From positions 5,197,501 to 5,261,500 of the forward strand of contig NZ_CP113949.1 in assembly GCF_026810445.1 (NCBI RefSeq): 64,000 nt of DNA. Reading direction: 5' to 3'. The position numbers and the translations under genes were made by a program. Below, in pieces: positions 27,115-37,306 of this stretch. The notes below the pieces were generated by a model that worked only from the letters and a program-made list of their open reading frames with translations, did not search any database and was not told the DNA's origin. The DNA comes from Pseudomonas sp. BSw22131. Lineage in GTDB: Bacteria > Pseudomonadota > Gammaproteobacteria > Pseudomonadales > Pseudomonadaceae. Position 1 is the stretch's first letter; every line of letters begins with the position of its first letter.

Positions 27115-27939
27115 TCACTCCACCGCCGTACGCAACTTCTCGCTGCGCCCCCGCAGCCATTCCAGCGTCAGCAGCAACACCACCGAAAACAGGATCAACA
27201 AGGTGGCCGCAGCGGCAATCGTCGGGCTGAGGTTTTCGCGGATGCCGCTGAACATCTGCCGAGGCAAGGTCGCTTGCTCGGGGCCGGCGAGGAACAGCGT
27301 CACCACCACCTCATCGAACGAGGTGGCGAAGGCGAACAGCGCACCGGAAATCACACCCGGTGCAATCAGCGGCAGCGTAACGCGACGAAACGCCGTCACT
27401 GGCGAAGCGCCCAGGCTCGCCGCGGCGCGTACCAGGTTGTAATTGAAGCCCTGCAAGGTCGCCGACACTGTGATGATCACAAACGGGACGCCTAACACCG
27501 CGTGCACCAGAATCAGCGAAATATAGCTGTTGCCCAGCCCGAGCGGCGCAAAGAACAGGTAGCTGGAGACGCCCACAATCACCACCGGTACGACCATCGG
27601 CGAAATCACCAGCGCCATCACCAGCGATTTGCCGGGAAAGTCGCTGCGCGTCAGGCCAATCGCCGCCAGCGTGCCGAAACCCATTGCGAGAACGGTTGCA
27701 GCAGGCGCAACGATCAGGCTGTTCTTCAGGGCCCGCATCCACTCCGCAGAGCCGAAGAAGTCCTGATACCAGTGCAGCGAAAACCCTTGCAGCGGATACA
27801 CCAGAAAGCTGCCCGAGTTGAACGACAACGGAATGATGACCAGCACTGGCAGCACCAGAAACAGCAACACCAGACCGCAGATGACCCGCAGCGCGTAATA
27901 CCAGACCCGTTCGATGGGCGAGGTGTAGGGACTCAACAT
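27115..27939 (-). CDS. ABC transporter permease, PotC/PotI type
   Basis: A 274-residue inner-membrane subunit with about six helices and the EAA loop ...VRAAASLGASPVTAFRRVTLPLIAPGV that docks to the ATPase. It belongs to the spermidine/putrescine-type permease group. Last gene of the four-gene operon ATPase, binding protein, permease 1, permease 2; it follows permease 1 by 11 bases. Substrate is inferred from family only (a polyamine or other small cation). Confidence 0.9.
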   Translation of the reverse strand: MLSPYTSPIERVWYYALRVICGLVLLFLVLPVLVIIPLSFNSGSFLVYPLQGFSLHWYQDFFGSAEWMRALKNSLIVAPAATVLAMGFGTLAAIGLTRSDFPGKSLVMALVISPMVVPVVIVGVSSYLFFAPLGLGNSYISLILVHAVLGVPFVIITVSATLQGFNYNLVRAAASLGASPVTAFRRVTLPLIAPGVISGALFAFATSFDEVVVTLFLAGPEQATLPRQMFSGIRENLSPTIAAAATLLILFSVVLLLTLEWLRGRSEKLRTAVE

Positions 27940-27950
27940 GATGACGCTCC

Positions 27951-29198
27951 TCAGCTCAGACGCAGGCGGCTGGCGCCGACCAACCAGCTATAAATCAGAT
28001 ACAGCACAACCGTTGCCAGCAGCAGCAAGCCGCCCAGTGCCGTGGCCATGCCCCAGTTGATGCTGGTGTTGGTGTAGAAGGCCACGAAGTAGCTGACCAT
28101 CTGGTCGTTCGGACTGCCGAGCAAGGCAGGCGTGATGTAGTAGCCAATCGACAGAATGAACACCAACAGACAGCCTGCGCCGATGCCCGCGTAAGTCTGT
28201 GGGAAATACACACGCCAGAAGCTTGCGAACGGGTGGCAGCCCAGGGAAATCGCTGCGCGCATGTACGTGGGAGAGATGCCCTTCATCACGCTGTAGATCG
28301 GCAGGATCATGAACGGCAACATGATATGGACCATCGAGATATATACGCCGACCCGGTTGAACACCAATTCCAGCGGCTTATCGATGATGCCCATCGCCAT
28401 CAGCGCGCCATTGATCAGCCCGCTCGATTGCAGCAACACGATCCAGGCCGCGACGCGCACCAGGATCGATGTCCAGAACGGCAGCAGCACCAGAATCATC
28501 AGCAGATTGCTTTGACGCGCAGGCATGTTCGCCAGCAGGTAAGCCAATGGATAGGCCAGCAGCAGGCAGATCGCGGTGATCACCAGGCCCATCCAGAAGG
28601 TGCGGGCAAAGATGTCGACGTAGATCGCCTGATCAGGTGTTGCAGGTGCCAGTTCGCCGAGGTCATCAATGCGATGGTCAACAGCGGCCAGCAAGTAATA
28701 GGGGGTGTAGCTGGACGTATTTCGGCGGATCGCCTGCCAGTACGCGGGATCACCCCAGCGCTCGTCGAGGGTTTCCAGTGCATCCTTATAAGAAGCAGGC
28801 TCATCCTTGAAGGGCAACGCACGAGCGGTTTTCGCCAACAGACTGCGATAGCCCGCCAGTTCCATGTTCAGACGTTTGGACAAATCGCCCAACGTTGAGT
28901 TTTTGCGGGTTTCAGCCAGGTCCAGGCTCAACGCCTTATAGACCGACTCGCTGGGCAAACCCTTGCCATCCCACTTGGCCACTTCAATCACAGTCAGTGG
29001 CATGCCGCTCACCACTTCCGGGTTGTTGACGCTTTTGTAGAGCAGCGCGGCGATCGGCACCAGAAACACCAGCAACAGGAAAATCGCCAGCGGCGCGATC
29101 AACGCCTGAGCCTTCCAGCGATTAACGCGCTCGGCACGGGCCAGGCGTTGTTTCAAGGTTGGGCTGGCGCCTTCAGTGAGGGGCACGGCGGTGGCCAT
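27951..29198 (-). CDS. ABC transporter permease, PotB/PotH type, with long periplasmic insert
   Basis: A 415-residue permease. After the first membrane helix (LIAPLAIFLLLVFLVPIAALLY, about residues 34-55) comes an unusually long soluble region of about 140 residues, then five helices and the EAA-like loop YMRAAISLGCHPFASFWRVYFP. Ordinary PotB proteins are about 280-300 residues, so the extra 110-130 residues are notable and may form a periplasmic contact with the binding protein. Member of the four-gene import operon. Confidence 0.9.
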   Translation of the reverse strand: MATAVPLTEGASPTLKQRLARAERVNRWKAQALIAPLAIFLLLVFLVPIAALLYKSVNNPEVVSGMPLTVIEVAKWDGKGLPSESVYKALSLDLAETRKNSTLGDLSKRLNMELAGYRSLLAKTARALPFKDEPASYKDALETLDERWGDPAYWQAIRRNTSSYTPYYLLAAVDHRIDDLGELAPATPDQAIYVDIFARTFWMGLVITAICLLLAYPLAYLLANMPARQSNLLMILVLLPFWTSILVRVAAWIVLLQSSGLINGALMAMGIIDKPLELVFNRVGVYISMVHIMLPFMILPIYSVMKGISPTYMRAAISLGCHPFASFWRVYFPQTYAGIGAGCLLVFILSIGYYITPALLGSPNDQMVSYFVAFYTNTSINWGMATALGGLLLLATVVLYLIYSWLVGASRLRLS

Positions 29199-29309
29199 AG
29201 CGAACTCCGAAATCTTTGAACGAAGGGCGCGCTTGCTGCGCTGCCCGTTTGGGACAAGACAGAAAGCGCACCCGGATCTAACTCACACCAACCCGTTTAA
29301 CTGAGCGGC

Positions 29310-30341
29310 TTACTTGGCAGCCCAAGAGTTGAAGCGCTGCTCCAGGGTCTCGCCGAAGTCAGCCCAGAACTTCACATCGATCTGTACTTGATCCTTGATG
29401 TTCTCTTCGGTGGTCGGCATGTTTTTCAAGGTCTCAGCGCTCAGCAGCTTGACCGCTTCCTTGTTGGCCGGGCCGTAGGCGATGTTCTCGGAATAGGTCT
29501 TCTGCTGCTCAGGCGCCAGGGAGAAGGCGATGAATTTCTTCGCTTCGGCTGCGTTTTTCGCGCCCTTCGGAATCGCCCACGCGTCGAAGTCATAGACGCC
29601 ACCGGTCCAGACCACTTTCAGGTTGCTTTCTTTCTGCACGGCAGCGATACGGCCGTTGTAGGCCGAGCTCATCACAACGTCGCCAGACTGCAGGTACTGC
29701 GGCGGCTGTGCGCCTGCTTCCCACCACTGAATGCTTGGCTTGAGCTTGTCGAGCATCTTGAACGCGCGGTCCTGGCCTTCTTTGGTGGACAGCACTTTGT
29801 AGACATCTTTTGGCGCCACGCCGTCAGCCATCAGAGCGAACTCCAGGGTGTACTTGGCGCCCTTGCGCAGGCCGCGCTTGCCCGGAAATTTCTCGGTGTT
29901 CCAGAAATCAGACCAGCCCGTTGGGGCGGACTTCAGCTTGTCGGCGTTGTAAGCCAACACGGTTGACCACACGAAAAAACCCACGCCGCACGTCTGGATT
30001 GCGCCCGGTACGTAGTTTTCGCTTTTGCCCAACATGGCCGGATCGAGCTCTTCGAACATGTCTTCGTCGCAGCCGCGAGACAGTTCTGGCGATTCAACTT
30101 CCACCAGGTCCCAGGTCACGCTCTTGGTGTCGACCATGGCTTTGACCTTGGCCATTTCGCCGTTGTATTCGCCAGCGATGATCTTGCCGCTGCCGGCCTT
30201 TTCCCACGGGGCGTAGAAGGCTTTTTCCTGAGCGGTCTTGTTCGCGCCACCAAAGGAAATAATCGTCAGATCAGCCGCCATGACCTGCGCTGCGCACATC
30301 ATGCCCAGCGTGAGGGCGGTGAGTTTCAATGTTTTCAACAT
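29310..30341 (-). CDS. ABC transporter periplasmic binding protein (PotD-like)
   Basis: A 343-residue precursor with a signal peptide ending at VMA-ADL (about residue 22). The mature part begins DLTIISFGGANKTAQEKAFYAPW and has the YNGEMAKVKAMVDTKSVTWDLVEVE and WGTGG-like WTGGVYDFDAWAIPKGAKN patterns of the PotD/extracellular solute-binding family 1. The ATG at 30341 is chosen because it starts the signal sequence. The ligand is not predictable with confidence. Confidence 0.9.
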   Translation of the reverse strand: MLKTLKLTALTLGMMCAAQVMAADLTIISFGGANKTAQEKAFYAPWEKAGSGKIIAGEYNGEMAKVKAMVDTKSVTWDLVEVESPELSRGCDEDMFEELDPAMLGKSENYVPGAIQTCGVGFFVWSTVLAYNADKLKSAPTGWSDFWNTEKFPGKRGLRKGAKYTLEFALMADGVAPKDVYKVLSTKEGQDRAFKMLDKLKPSIQWWEAGAQPPQYLQSGDVVMSSAYNGRIAAVQKESNLKVVWTGGVYDFDAWAIPKGAKNAAEAKKFIAFSLAPEQQKTYSENIAYGPANKEAVKLLSAETLKNMPTTEENIKDQVQIDVKFWADFGETLEQRFNSWAAK

Positions 30342-30438
30342 GTGTTGTTCTCTCCACGAGCGGTGTTGGTCAAGTGTTAGGGGGGCGATGGATTCGCCTC
30401 TGGATGCTGCTTTTTTCTTGCGTACTGGAGCGGGTAAA

Positions 30439-31563
30439 TCAGTGAGCGCCCTGCAACGGGTCGAGCGCGCGGGCATGTTCGACCTGCCATCCGATAGGCA
30501 CCACGTCGCCGACGCTCAGCGCCGGATCAAGCTCGGCGATGGGTTGCTTGACGAAGAAATCAGTCTTGCCAGCCACTTCCAGACGCACACGCACGTGGTC
30601 GCCCAGGTAGATGAATTCAGCGACGCGACCAGAGAACCGGTTCACACAACTTTCGCTGCGACCGTTGAGGTTCACGCGCTCGGGACGAATCGACAGCGTC
30701 ACCGCATCGCCAGTCTGGCCAACGTTGACCGCCAACGCCTCGACCTTCTCGCCACGCGCCAGGCTGACCACGCAGCGGTCGCCGTCGTGACTGAACAACG
30801 TACCGCTAATGCGATTGTTCTCGCCGATGAAGTTGGCAACGAAGGTGTTTTTCGGCTCTTCGTACAACGTGCGCGGCGGCGCTATTTGCTGAATTTCACC
30901 CTGATGGAACACCGCCACACGGTCAGACATGGTCAGCGCTTCGCCCTGGTCGTGGGTCACGTAGACCACTGTCACGCCCAGGCGCTGATGGATGTGTTTG
31001 ATCTCCATCTGCATGTGTTCGCGCAGTTGCTTGTCGAGGGCACCAAGGGGTTCGTCCATCAGCACCAGCTGTGGCTCGAACACCAAAGCACGCGCCAGCG
31101 CCACACGCTGCTGCTGACCACCGGACAACTGCGCCGGGTAGCGATGGGCGAACGTGCCGAGCTGCACCATGTCCAGCGCACGTTTGACCTTCTCGGTGAC
31201 GTCGGTTTTGCTCATGCCGCGCACCGACAGCGGGAATGCCAGGTTCTCGGCTACCGTCATGTGCGGGAACAGCGCGTAGTTCTGAAACACCATGCCGATG
31301 TCGCGTTTGTGCGGCGGAACGTTGTTGATCGACCGGCCGCTCAGCAGGATGTCGCCAGCGGTAGGCGTTTCGAAACCGGCAAGCATCATCAGGCTGGTGG
31401 TTTTGCCTGAGCCGGACGGACCGAGCAGGGTGAGAAATTCGCCTTTGCGAATGTCCAGGTTGAGGTCTTTGACGATCAGGGATTCGCCGTCGTAGCTCTT
31501 TTGCACACCACGAAAGCTGACCAGCACATCGCTTGCCCCAGCGCTTGCATCGACATTGCTCAT
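30439..31563 (-). CDS. ABC transporter ATP-binding protein, PotA type
   Basis: A 374-residue ATPase with Walker A GPSGSGKTTSLMMLAGF, Q-loop FQNYALFPHMTV, signature LSGGQQQRVALARAL, Walker B LVLMDEPLGALD and the H-loop VTHDQGEAL, followed by a TOBE-type C-terminal domain. First gene of the import operon. The ATG at 31563 (MSNVDASAG) follows AAGGTG. An 8-base inverted repeat (TTTCCCAC/GTGGGAAA) encloses this ribosome site, which may matter for expression. Confidence 0.92.
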   Translation of the reverse strand: MSNVDASAGASDVLVSFRGVQKSYDGESLIVKDLNLDIRKGEFLTLLGPSGSGKTTSLMMLAGFETPTAGDILLSGRSINNVPPHKRDIGMVFQNYALFPHMTVAENLAFPLSVRGMSKTDVTEKVKRALDMVQLGTFAHRYPAQLSGGQQQRVALARALVFEPQLVLMDEPLGALDKQLREHMQMEIKHIHQRLGVTVVYVTHDQGEALTMSDRVAVFHQGEIQQIAPPRTLYEEPKNTFVANFIGENNRISGTLFSHDGDRCVVSLARGEKVEALAVNVGQTGDAVTLSIRPERVNLNGRSESCVNRFSGRVAEFIYLGDHVRVRLEVAGKTDFFVKQPIAELDPALSVGDVVPIGWQVEHARALDPLQGAH

Positions 31564-31596
31564 TTCCCACACCTTTGCTTAATCAACCGTGGGAAA
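31563..31596 (-). promoter_or_regulatory. Inverted repeat enclosing the ribosome site of the ABC ATPase gene
   Basis: GTGGGAAA (31589-31596, plus strand) and TTTCCCAC (31563-31570) are perfect complements; the Shine-Dalgarno lies between them. On mRNA this forms a stem whose base abuts the ATG; on DNA it could be an operator. Confidence 0.45.
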
Positions 31597-31746
31597 GAGC
31601 CTAGATTAGGCTACAGACCTTGGAAATCGGGGCGTAGGAGAGATTCGTCTAAGGAGCGCGGAAGGTTAGGGGTAGGGATTGCCCTACACGGATGGCGGGG
31701 ATGGATATGGTTATTCTGGAAGATTTCGGGTGACTGAGCGAAAGCT

Positions 31747-31810
31747 ATCGCGGGCAAGCGCGCTCCTACAGGGGCGCACGTTTTTCTGTAGGAGCGCGCT
31801 TGCCCGCGAT
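31747..31810. repeat. REP doublet (REPIN)
   Basis: Two REP copies of 25 bases in inverted orientation, 31747-31771 (ATCGCGGGCAAGCGCGCTCC...) and 31786-31810, exact complements with a 14-base spacer. This lies in the 296-base gap between the ABC operon and a response-regulator gene; I see no gene there. Confidence 0.93.
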
Positions 31811-31859
31811 GACGTCAGTACGGACAGTGCGCAAGGTCGTTTTCAGGCACGCCCCGCTA

Positions 31860-32489
31860 TCACACCAACTTATGCTCCATCGCATATTTCACCAGCTCCG
31901 CCAGCGAGGTGATGTTGAGCTTCTGCATCAGCCGCGCCTTATGGGTGCTGATGGTTTTGCTACTGAGCGCTAACTGCTGCGCGATGTCGTTGACGTTGGC
32001 GCCCTGTGCCAGACGCTCGAACACCGAAAACTCACGCTCCGACAGCAGTGAATGCAGCGGCCGGTTATCGGTCAGGCCCACCTCGAACACCATGCGGTCA
32101 GCGAGGTCCGGGTCGATATAACGCCCGCCCGCCGCCACCCGCCGTATCGCAGTCAGCAGCAGCGCGGGGTCGCTGTCCTTGGTGGCGTAGCCCGCGGCGC
32201 CAACTTTCAAGGCTCGCGCTGCCATCTGTGCCTCGTCGTGCATCGACAGCACCAGAATCGCAGGCGGATTGTTCAAGGCACGAATCCGCGGAATCGCTTC
32301 CAGCCCGTTGACGCCGGGCATGGAAATGTCCAGCAGGACCACCTCACACGGCACATGACGCAGCGTCTCAAGCAGTTGCTCGCCATTGCTGGCTTCGCCG
32401 ACCACCAGTAAATCCTTGGCCAGGCCGATCAATTGCTTGATGCCTTCGCGCACGATGGTGTGATCTTCTGCAACCAATACACGAATCAC
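31860..32489 (-). CDS. NarL/FixJ-family response regulator
   Basis: A 209-residue regulator with a receiver domain (acidic DE near residue 8-9, phospho-acceptor Asp in VVLLDISMPGVNG, conserved Lys in YATKDSD) and a C-terminal LuxR-type helix-turn-helix (LSEREFSVFERLAQGANVNDIAQQLALSSKTISTHKARLMQKL). It resembles the GacA/UvrY subgroup in layout but is paired with the adjacent kinase: its start overlaps the kinase stop by four bases. The target genes are unknown. Confidence 0.9.
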   Translation of the reverse strand: MIRVLVAEDHTIVREGIKQLIGLAKDLLVVGEASNGEQLLETLRHVPCEVVLLDISMPGVNGLEAIPRIRALNNPPAILVLSMHDEAQMAARALKVGAAGYATKDSDPALLLTAIRRVAAGGRYIDPDLADRMVFEVGLTDNRPLHSLLSEREFSVFERLAQGANVNDIAQQLALSSKTISTHKARLMQKLNITSLAELVKYAMEHKLV

Positions 32490-34555
32490 TTCACTTGCTC
32501 CTGATTGGCCGGTTCCAGCGGGATGCAGATGCGCAAGGTTGTCCCCTCACCCAGCGTGCTGTCCAGTTGCAATCGTCCGCCCATGATCAGCACACGCTCG
32601 CGCATCCCGACCAGGCCGAAAGACACCGGCCTTTCAAGGCTCTGCTCGAAACCCTGGCCGTCATCGGCGATGGTCATGCACAGCACGCCATCATCAAGGC
32701 GTAGCTTGAGTTCAACCGTGTGCGCCTCGGCATGCCGCATCACATTGGTCAGCGCCTCCTGCAATATCCGGAACAGACCAATCGCCGTGGCATCCGCCAG
32801 CGCGGGCAAATTGTCCGGCACTTCAACCAGACACGGTATGTGCGTGCGCGCTTCGAAACGCCTGGCTTGCCATTCGATTGCCGACGCGATCCCTGCATCA
32901 AGGATTGGCGGCCTCAACGCCGTCGCCACATCGCGCACCAGCTGGAACAGCTGAGCGATCAAGCGCTTCATGCTATTCAAGCGATCACGCAGGCCAGGGT
33001 CCAGATCGGCGTAGGCCAGCTCACACATCGACGTTTCCAGCTTGAGAACGGTCAGCATCTGACCCAGCTCGTCGTGAACTTCCCGGGCAATGCGCGCCTT
33101 TTCTTCTTCCCGAACGGTTTCGAGATGCGCCGACAGCTCACGCAATTGCTCAGCCAGGCCCTGCAAGCGCGACTCGCTTTCTTGCAGCGCTGCCAGGGAA
33201 CGACGCCGTTCGGTGACATCGGTGATGAACACCACCAGATATTCCGCCTCGCGAAAGCGCAAAAAACTCAGGGAAACATCGGCGGGTAATGTGCTGCCGT
33301 CAGCCCGGAGGCAGTTGCTCTCGAAGGTTTGAGGAGCCTCATCGGTGGACCGCGCGCGCTTCCACAGGTTGAGCCAGCGATCCATGTTCAGGCCCGGTTC
33401 GAAGTCAATCAGCGGGCGGTCGACGACGCCGCCCGGCGCGTACCCGAGCATGCTTTCAGCCGCTTGATTGGCGTAACGCACATGGCTGTCCCAGTTGACC
33501 CACAAGATGCCGACGGTACTTTGATCAATCGAAAACTGCGCCAGCCGTAACGACTCCTCGCCAGCCTGACGTTGAGTGATGTCCTCACGTGCGGCGAGCA
33601 AGTCCCGCTCCAGTGTGTGCTGCTGGCGGCGTTGCCCCACCAGAATGACGATGCACACGCCCGACACCAGCAGCAAAAGAAGCGTCAGGTTTTTCCACAG
33701 CCCTGGGGATTCACTCAGCTGTGGGTACTTGGGCTGCAGCCACTGCGCATGGACCTGCTCCAGATCTTTTGCCGGAATCAGCTTCAGGGCTCGGCTGATG
33801 ATGTCGGACAGTTGCGGCAAATCACGCCGGGAGGCAATGCGCAGTAACTGCGGGAAGCCGACATCACCGACCACGGCCAGGCCAGCGAACTCCCCTTCGC
33901 GTGACAGACGACTGAGCTGGGCCTCGTCGATCACGGCATAACGCGCCTGCTGGCTCAACAATAACTGCAGCGCCTGACGCTCAAGCGGTACACCCTGCAA
34001 ATTCAGATGCGTGTAATTGGAACGCAGGTAATCGGCAGTCACGCTCGGCATTCGCACGGCAACCCGCACCCGCGAATCGAGCTTTTCAAGGTCCACGGTG
34101 CCGGAACCGTCACGCTCGCCCACCAGCAATTGCGGTACGCGCATGTACGGGTCGGAGAACAGCCACAGTCGCAACCCCGCCGGCGTCTGTATCAGGCCCG
34201 GCGCAAGATCGATCTCGCCTCTGACCAGTGCCTCTTCCAGCGCCGACTGATCGGGGAAATTGCGCCACAGCAGCTCGGTCTGAAACGTCTTCGCCAGCAG
34301 GTTGATGACATCGGCGTTGGCACCTGAAAGCTGTTGTGCACGCCGGTCAAATTGCGCGTAGGGCGCTTGCAGCACGATGCCGATGCGCAGCGAGCCGCGC
34401 TGATTCAGCCAGTCGCGCTGGGCACTGGTCAATGCTTCGGAACCCGGTGCCTCAGCCTCGGCCATGACCCACGGCGGCGCAGCGAGCATAGCCAGCGCCA
34501 TCAAGAGCCAGCCTCGGCGGCCGATAACCCAAAGGTGCAACGAGCGGATGATCAA
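32486..34555 (-). CDS. Membrane sensor histidine kinase with periplasmic solute-binding domain and PAS
   Basis: A 689-residue sensor. A signal segment (about 1-32) is followed by a bacterial solute-binding family 3 domain (about 45-270), a membrane helix (about 285-308), a PAS domain (about 340-455), HisKA_3 dimerisation with the phospho-accepting His in RIAREVHDELGQML, and a HATPase with DDGQGF and GLVGMRERV. This is the HPK7/NarX-like class that pairs with LuxR-type regulators. It overlaps the regulator gene by four bases. The binding domain suggests an amino acid or organic acid signal; its identity is not known. Confidence 0.9.
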   Translation of the reverse strand: MIIRSLHLWVIGRRGWLLMALAMLAAPPWVMAEAEAPGSEALTSAQRDWLNQRGSLRIGIVLQAPYAQFDRRAQQLSGANADVINLLAKTFQTELLWRNFPDQSALEEALVRGEIDLAPGLIQTPAGLRLWLFSDPYMRVPQLLVGERDGSGTVDLEKLDSRVRVAVRMPSVTADYLRSNYTHLNLQGVPLERQALQLLLSQQARYAVIDEAQLSRLSREGEFAGLAVVGDVGFPQLLRIASRRDLPQLSDIISRALKLIPAKDLEQVHAQWLQPKYPQLSESPGLWKNLTLLLLLVSGVCIVILVGQRRQQHTLERDLLAAREDITQRQAGEESLRLAQFSIDQSTVGILWVNWDSHVRYANQAAESMLGYAPGGVVDRPLIDFEPGLNMDRWLNLWKRARSTDEAPQTFESNCLRADGSTLPADVSLSFLRFREAEYLVVFITDVTERRRSLAALQESESRLQGLAEQLRELSAHLETVREEEKARIAREVHDELGQMLTVLKLETSMCELAYADLDPGLRDRLNSMKRLIAQLFQLVRDVATALRPPILDAGIASAIEWQARRFEARTHIPCLVEVPDNLPALADATAIGLFRILQEALTNVMRHAEAHTVELKLRLDDGVLCMTIADDGQGFEQSLERPVSFGLVGMRERVLIMGGRLQLDSTLGEGTTLRICIPLEPANQEQVK

Positions 34556-34709
34556 CGTGTTATTCCCATTGCGTGAGTCCTTCTACCGGCCCTTCGAGGT
34601 GCCGGGTTTTTGGGTCCGCTGCGCAGCATCGGTCTGACCGTACGCTGACCTGACAAACATTCGCTAACCCATTAGGCTGCCGGGATTGTTTCCGGCTTTG
34701 GAATATCCG

Positions 34710-35696
34710 ATGTCCTACACCATTCGCGCAATGTTTCCCGCGATTTGCCTGACGCTGATACTACCGCTTGCGCAGCCAGTTCTGGCAGCCGATCCGGCAC
34801 CAGGCGCCGACGCGGCAGCGGCTGACGCACCCGCCGAGCGTCAGGCGTTTCCGTCACGCAGTCAGGAAGATGCTTTAGCGCTCGAGCGCCAATTGCCTCA
34901 AGGCGAGCAGCAGAAACTCCAGGCTGGTGACGAAACCTTCCTTGCGCTATGGAAGCCAGCCAATACCGACGATCCCAAAGGCGCGGTGATTGTGATTCCC
35001 GGCACCGGAGAAACGGCTGACTGGCCGAACGCCGTCGGGCCGCTACGCCGCAAGTTGCCAGACACGGGTTGGGCGAGCTTGAGCCTGACACTGCCGGATG
35101 CCATGGAAGACGGCGTTATCGCACGCGCGGCCGACGCTGCGCCGGCTTCGGGCGACGCTGCCGCTGACAAGGAAAAACCCAAAGGCGCCTCTGACAAAGC
35201 GCCAGACCCGACTGCAACTGCGGAGGCAGAAGCTGCCGCCACAGCCGCCAACGCTGCGGCCGTTGCCGAGCAATCCAAAGCCAATGCCGATCGCATCTTC
35301 GCCCGCATTGACAGCGCCGTTGCGTTCGCCCAGCAAAACAAAGCACGCACTATTGTGCTGTTGGGGCATGGCAGCGGCGCGTATTGGGCTGCCCGCTTCA
35401 TGAGTGAAAAGGCATCGCCTGCGGTTCAGAAACTGGTATGGGTCGCTGCGCAGGAAACCGGACGCGATGTGCCCACCCTGCCCGAAATACTGCCGACGCT
35501 AAAAGTCGCCACCGCAGACTTTGTGGACAAGGATCGACCGGTCCCACGCAAGCAGGCGCAGGATCGGCTAAACGCCAGCAAGCGAGTGAAAGGCGGAAAA
35601 TTCACCCAAATCACCCTCAATGCGATTCCGGGAAACACTGCCGCCGAGCAAGAACAACTTGCCCGACGCGTGCGGGGATGGCTGGAGAGTCAATAG
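34710..35696 (+). CDS. DUF3530 family protein, alpha/beta-hydrolase-like
   Basis: A 328-residue secreted or periplasmic protein. Signal peptide to about residue 24 (AQPVLA-AD), then an N-terminal part, a GAVIVIPGTGETADWP turn, a low-complexity Ala/Pro/Lys/Glu-rich insert (about 150-195), and a GHGSGAYWAARFM segment with a nucleophile-like GxGxG-S. The fold looks like an alpha/beta hydrolase but the acid/His pair is not obvious. Function unknown. It stands alone, divergent from the kinase gene. The ATG at 34710 starts the signal sequence. Confidence 0.75.
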   Translation: MSYTIRAMFPAICLTLILPLAQPVLAADPAPGADAAAADAPAERQAFPSRSQEDALALERQLPQGEQQKLQAGDETFLALWKPANTDDPKGAVIVIPGTGETADWPNAVGPLRRKLPDTGWASLSLTLPDAMEDGVIARAADAAPASGDAAADKEKPKGASDKAPDPTATAEAEAAATAANAAAVAEQSKANADRIFARIDSAVAFAQQNKARTIVLLGHGSGAYWAARFMSEKASPAVQKLVWVAAQETGRDVPTLPEILPTLKVATADFVDKDRPVPRKQAQDRLNASKRVKGGKFTQITLNAIPGNTAAEQEQLARRVRGWLESQ

Positions 35697-35710
35697 ATCG
35701 CTGCCCCTTT

Positions 35711-35791
35711 CTGTAGGAGCAAATTCATTCGCGAGGCGCCGGATCGGGTTCAAGCCACGAGTGCGTCTGGCCAACACGCTGGCTTCTACAG
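35711..35791. repeat. REP-type pair with divergent subtype
   Basis: CTGTAGGAGCAAATTCATTC followed by GCGAGGCG at 35711-35738, and the matching half GCTGGCTTCTACAG at about 35778-35791. This is the GAATTxATTCGCGA subtype, also seen at 22551. Confidence 0.8.
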
Positions 35792-35806
35792 ATTCAACGC
35801 CTTAAC

Positions 35807-36580
35807 TCACCTGAATCCGCGCCGTTGCCGTATGACTCCGTAGGCGTTGTGAAGCTCACGCGTGCGTTCTGTTGCATCACGCACCTGCCGCTGCGTCGCG
35901 CCCGTCCCGGCCACTTTGTCGGGGTGATGACGGCTTAACAGCAGTCGATACGCGCGCTTGATCTGGGCGGGCTCCGCATCTGCCTTGACCCCGAGCAGAC
36001 GCAATGCGTCTTGATATTCGTTGCCGGTGCTGGGGAGCGGTTTCTTTGGTTGTGTACCATCTTCGGAAGCCGACAGCGCCTGAACCTTGTCAGCCGGCCA
36101 GCCCAGCCACTTACCCCAGAGCACAATCAGTTCACGCTCCCCCCGAGACGCCTTTCCGTCCGCCCACGCCATCCGCCAGCAAGCCCGCAAGAGGCCCTCG
36201 GCGGCATGAGGCTGGGATTTGAGGCGCGCCAGAAAACCGCGCAAATTGTCGCGCCCGTCCTTGCCTCGATTGAACGCCTGAATCGCCCGGCGTTGCGCAG
36301 GCTCACTCAGGTCCAGACGGCGCATTTCAACGCGCGCCTGCTGAATGTGCCCATCGACCACGCGGCCATCTTTTTTGGCCAGCCGCCCTAGCAGGATGAA
36401 AATCAGCTCGTCGTCACGGGGTACGGCACGTCCCCCAAGCCGTTCTCGCAGATGCGCCCAAGTGTGCAGCGCCAGGCGCCTGTCGAGAGCTTGTCCCAAC
36501 AAGGCGCCGAGCATCGCGCCTGGAATGCTGGCGATGCCATAACCCAGACCGCCACCTATCAGCGTGCATGGCCACAGCAT
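35807..36580 (-). CDS. djlA: DnaJ-domain and TerB-domain protein, DjlA-like
   Basis: A 257-residue co-chaperone-like protein. An N-terminal hydrophobic glycine-rich segment (GGGLGYGIASIPGAMLGALLG) may anchor it in the membrane, a TerB-type helical domain follows (about 50-160), and the C-terminus is a J domain with the invariant HPD in LLLSRHHPDKVAG. This is the layout of DjlA, which works with DnaK at the membrane. Its start follows the murU stop directly (TAGATG), so translation is probably coupled. The gene order amgK-murU-djlA supports a common operon. Confidence 0.86.
   Translation of the reverse strand: MLWPCTLIGGGLGYGIASIPGAMLGALLGQALDRRLALHTWAHLRERLGGRAVPRDDELIFILLGRLAKKDGRVVDGHIQQARVEMRRLDLSEPAQRRAIQAFNRGKDGRDNLRGFLARLKSQPHAAEGLLRACWRMAWADGKASRGERELIVLWGKWLGWPADKVQALSASEDGTQPKKPLPSTGNEYQDALRLLGVKADAEPAQIKRAYRLLLSRHHPDKVAGTGATQRQVRDATERTRELHNAYGVIRQRRGFR

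Positions 36581-37306
<726 letters not shown>

Noticed and set aside
34586..34611. CCGGC...GCCGG hairpin with T run upstream of the DUF3530 gene
   Set aside because: It looks like a plus-strand terminator but no plus-strand gene ends before it; the stem is only five pairs, so it is not listed as a feature.
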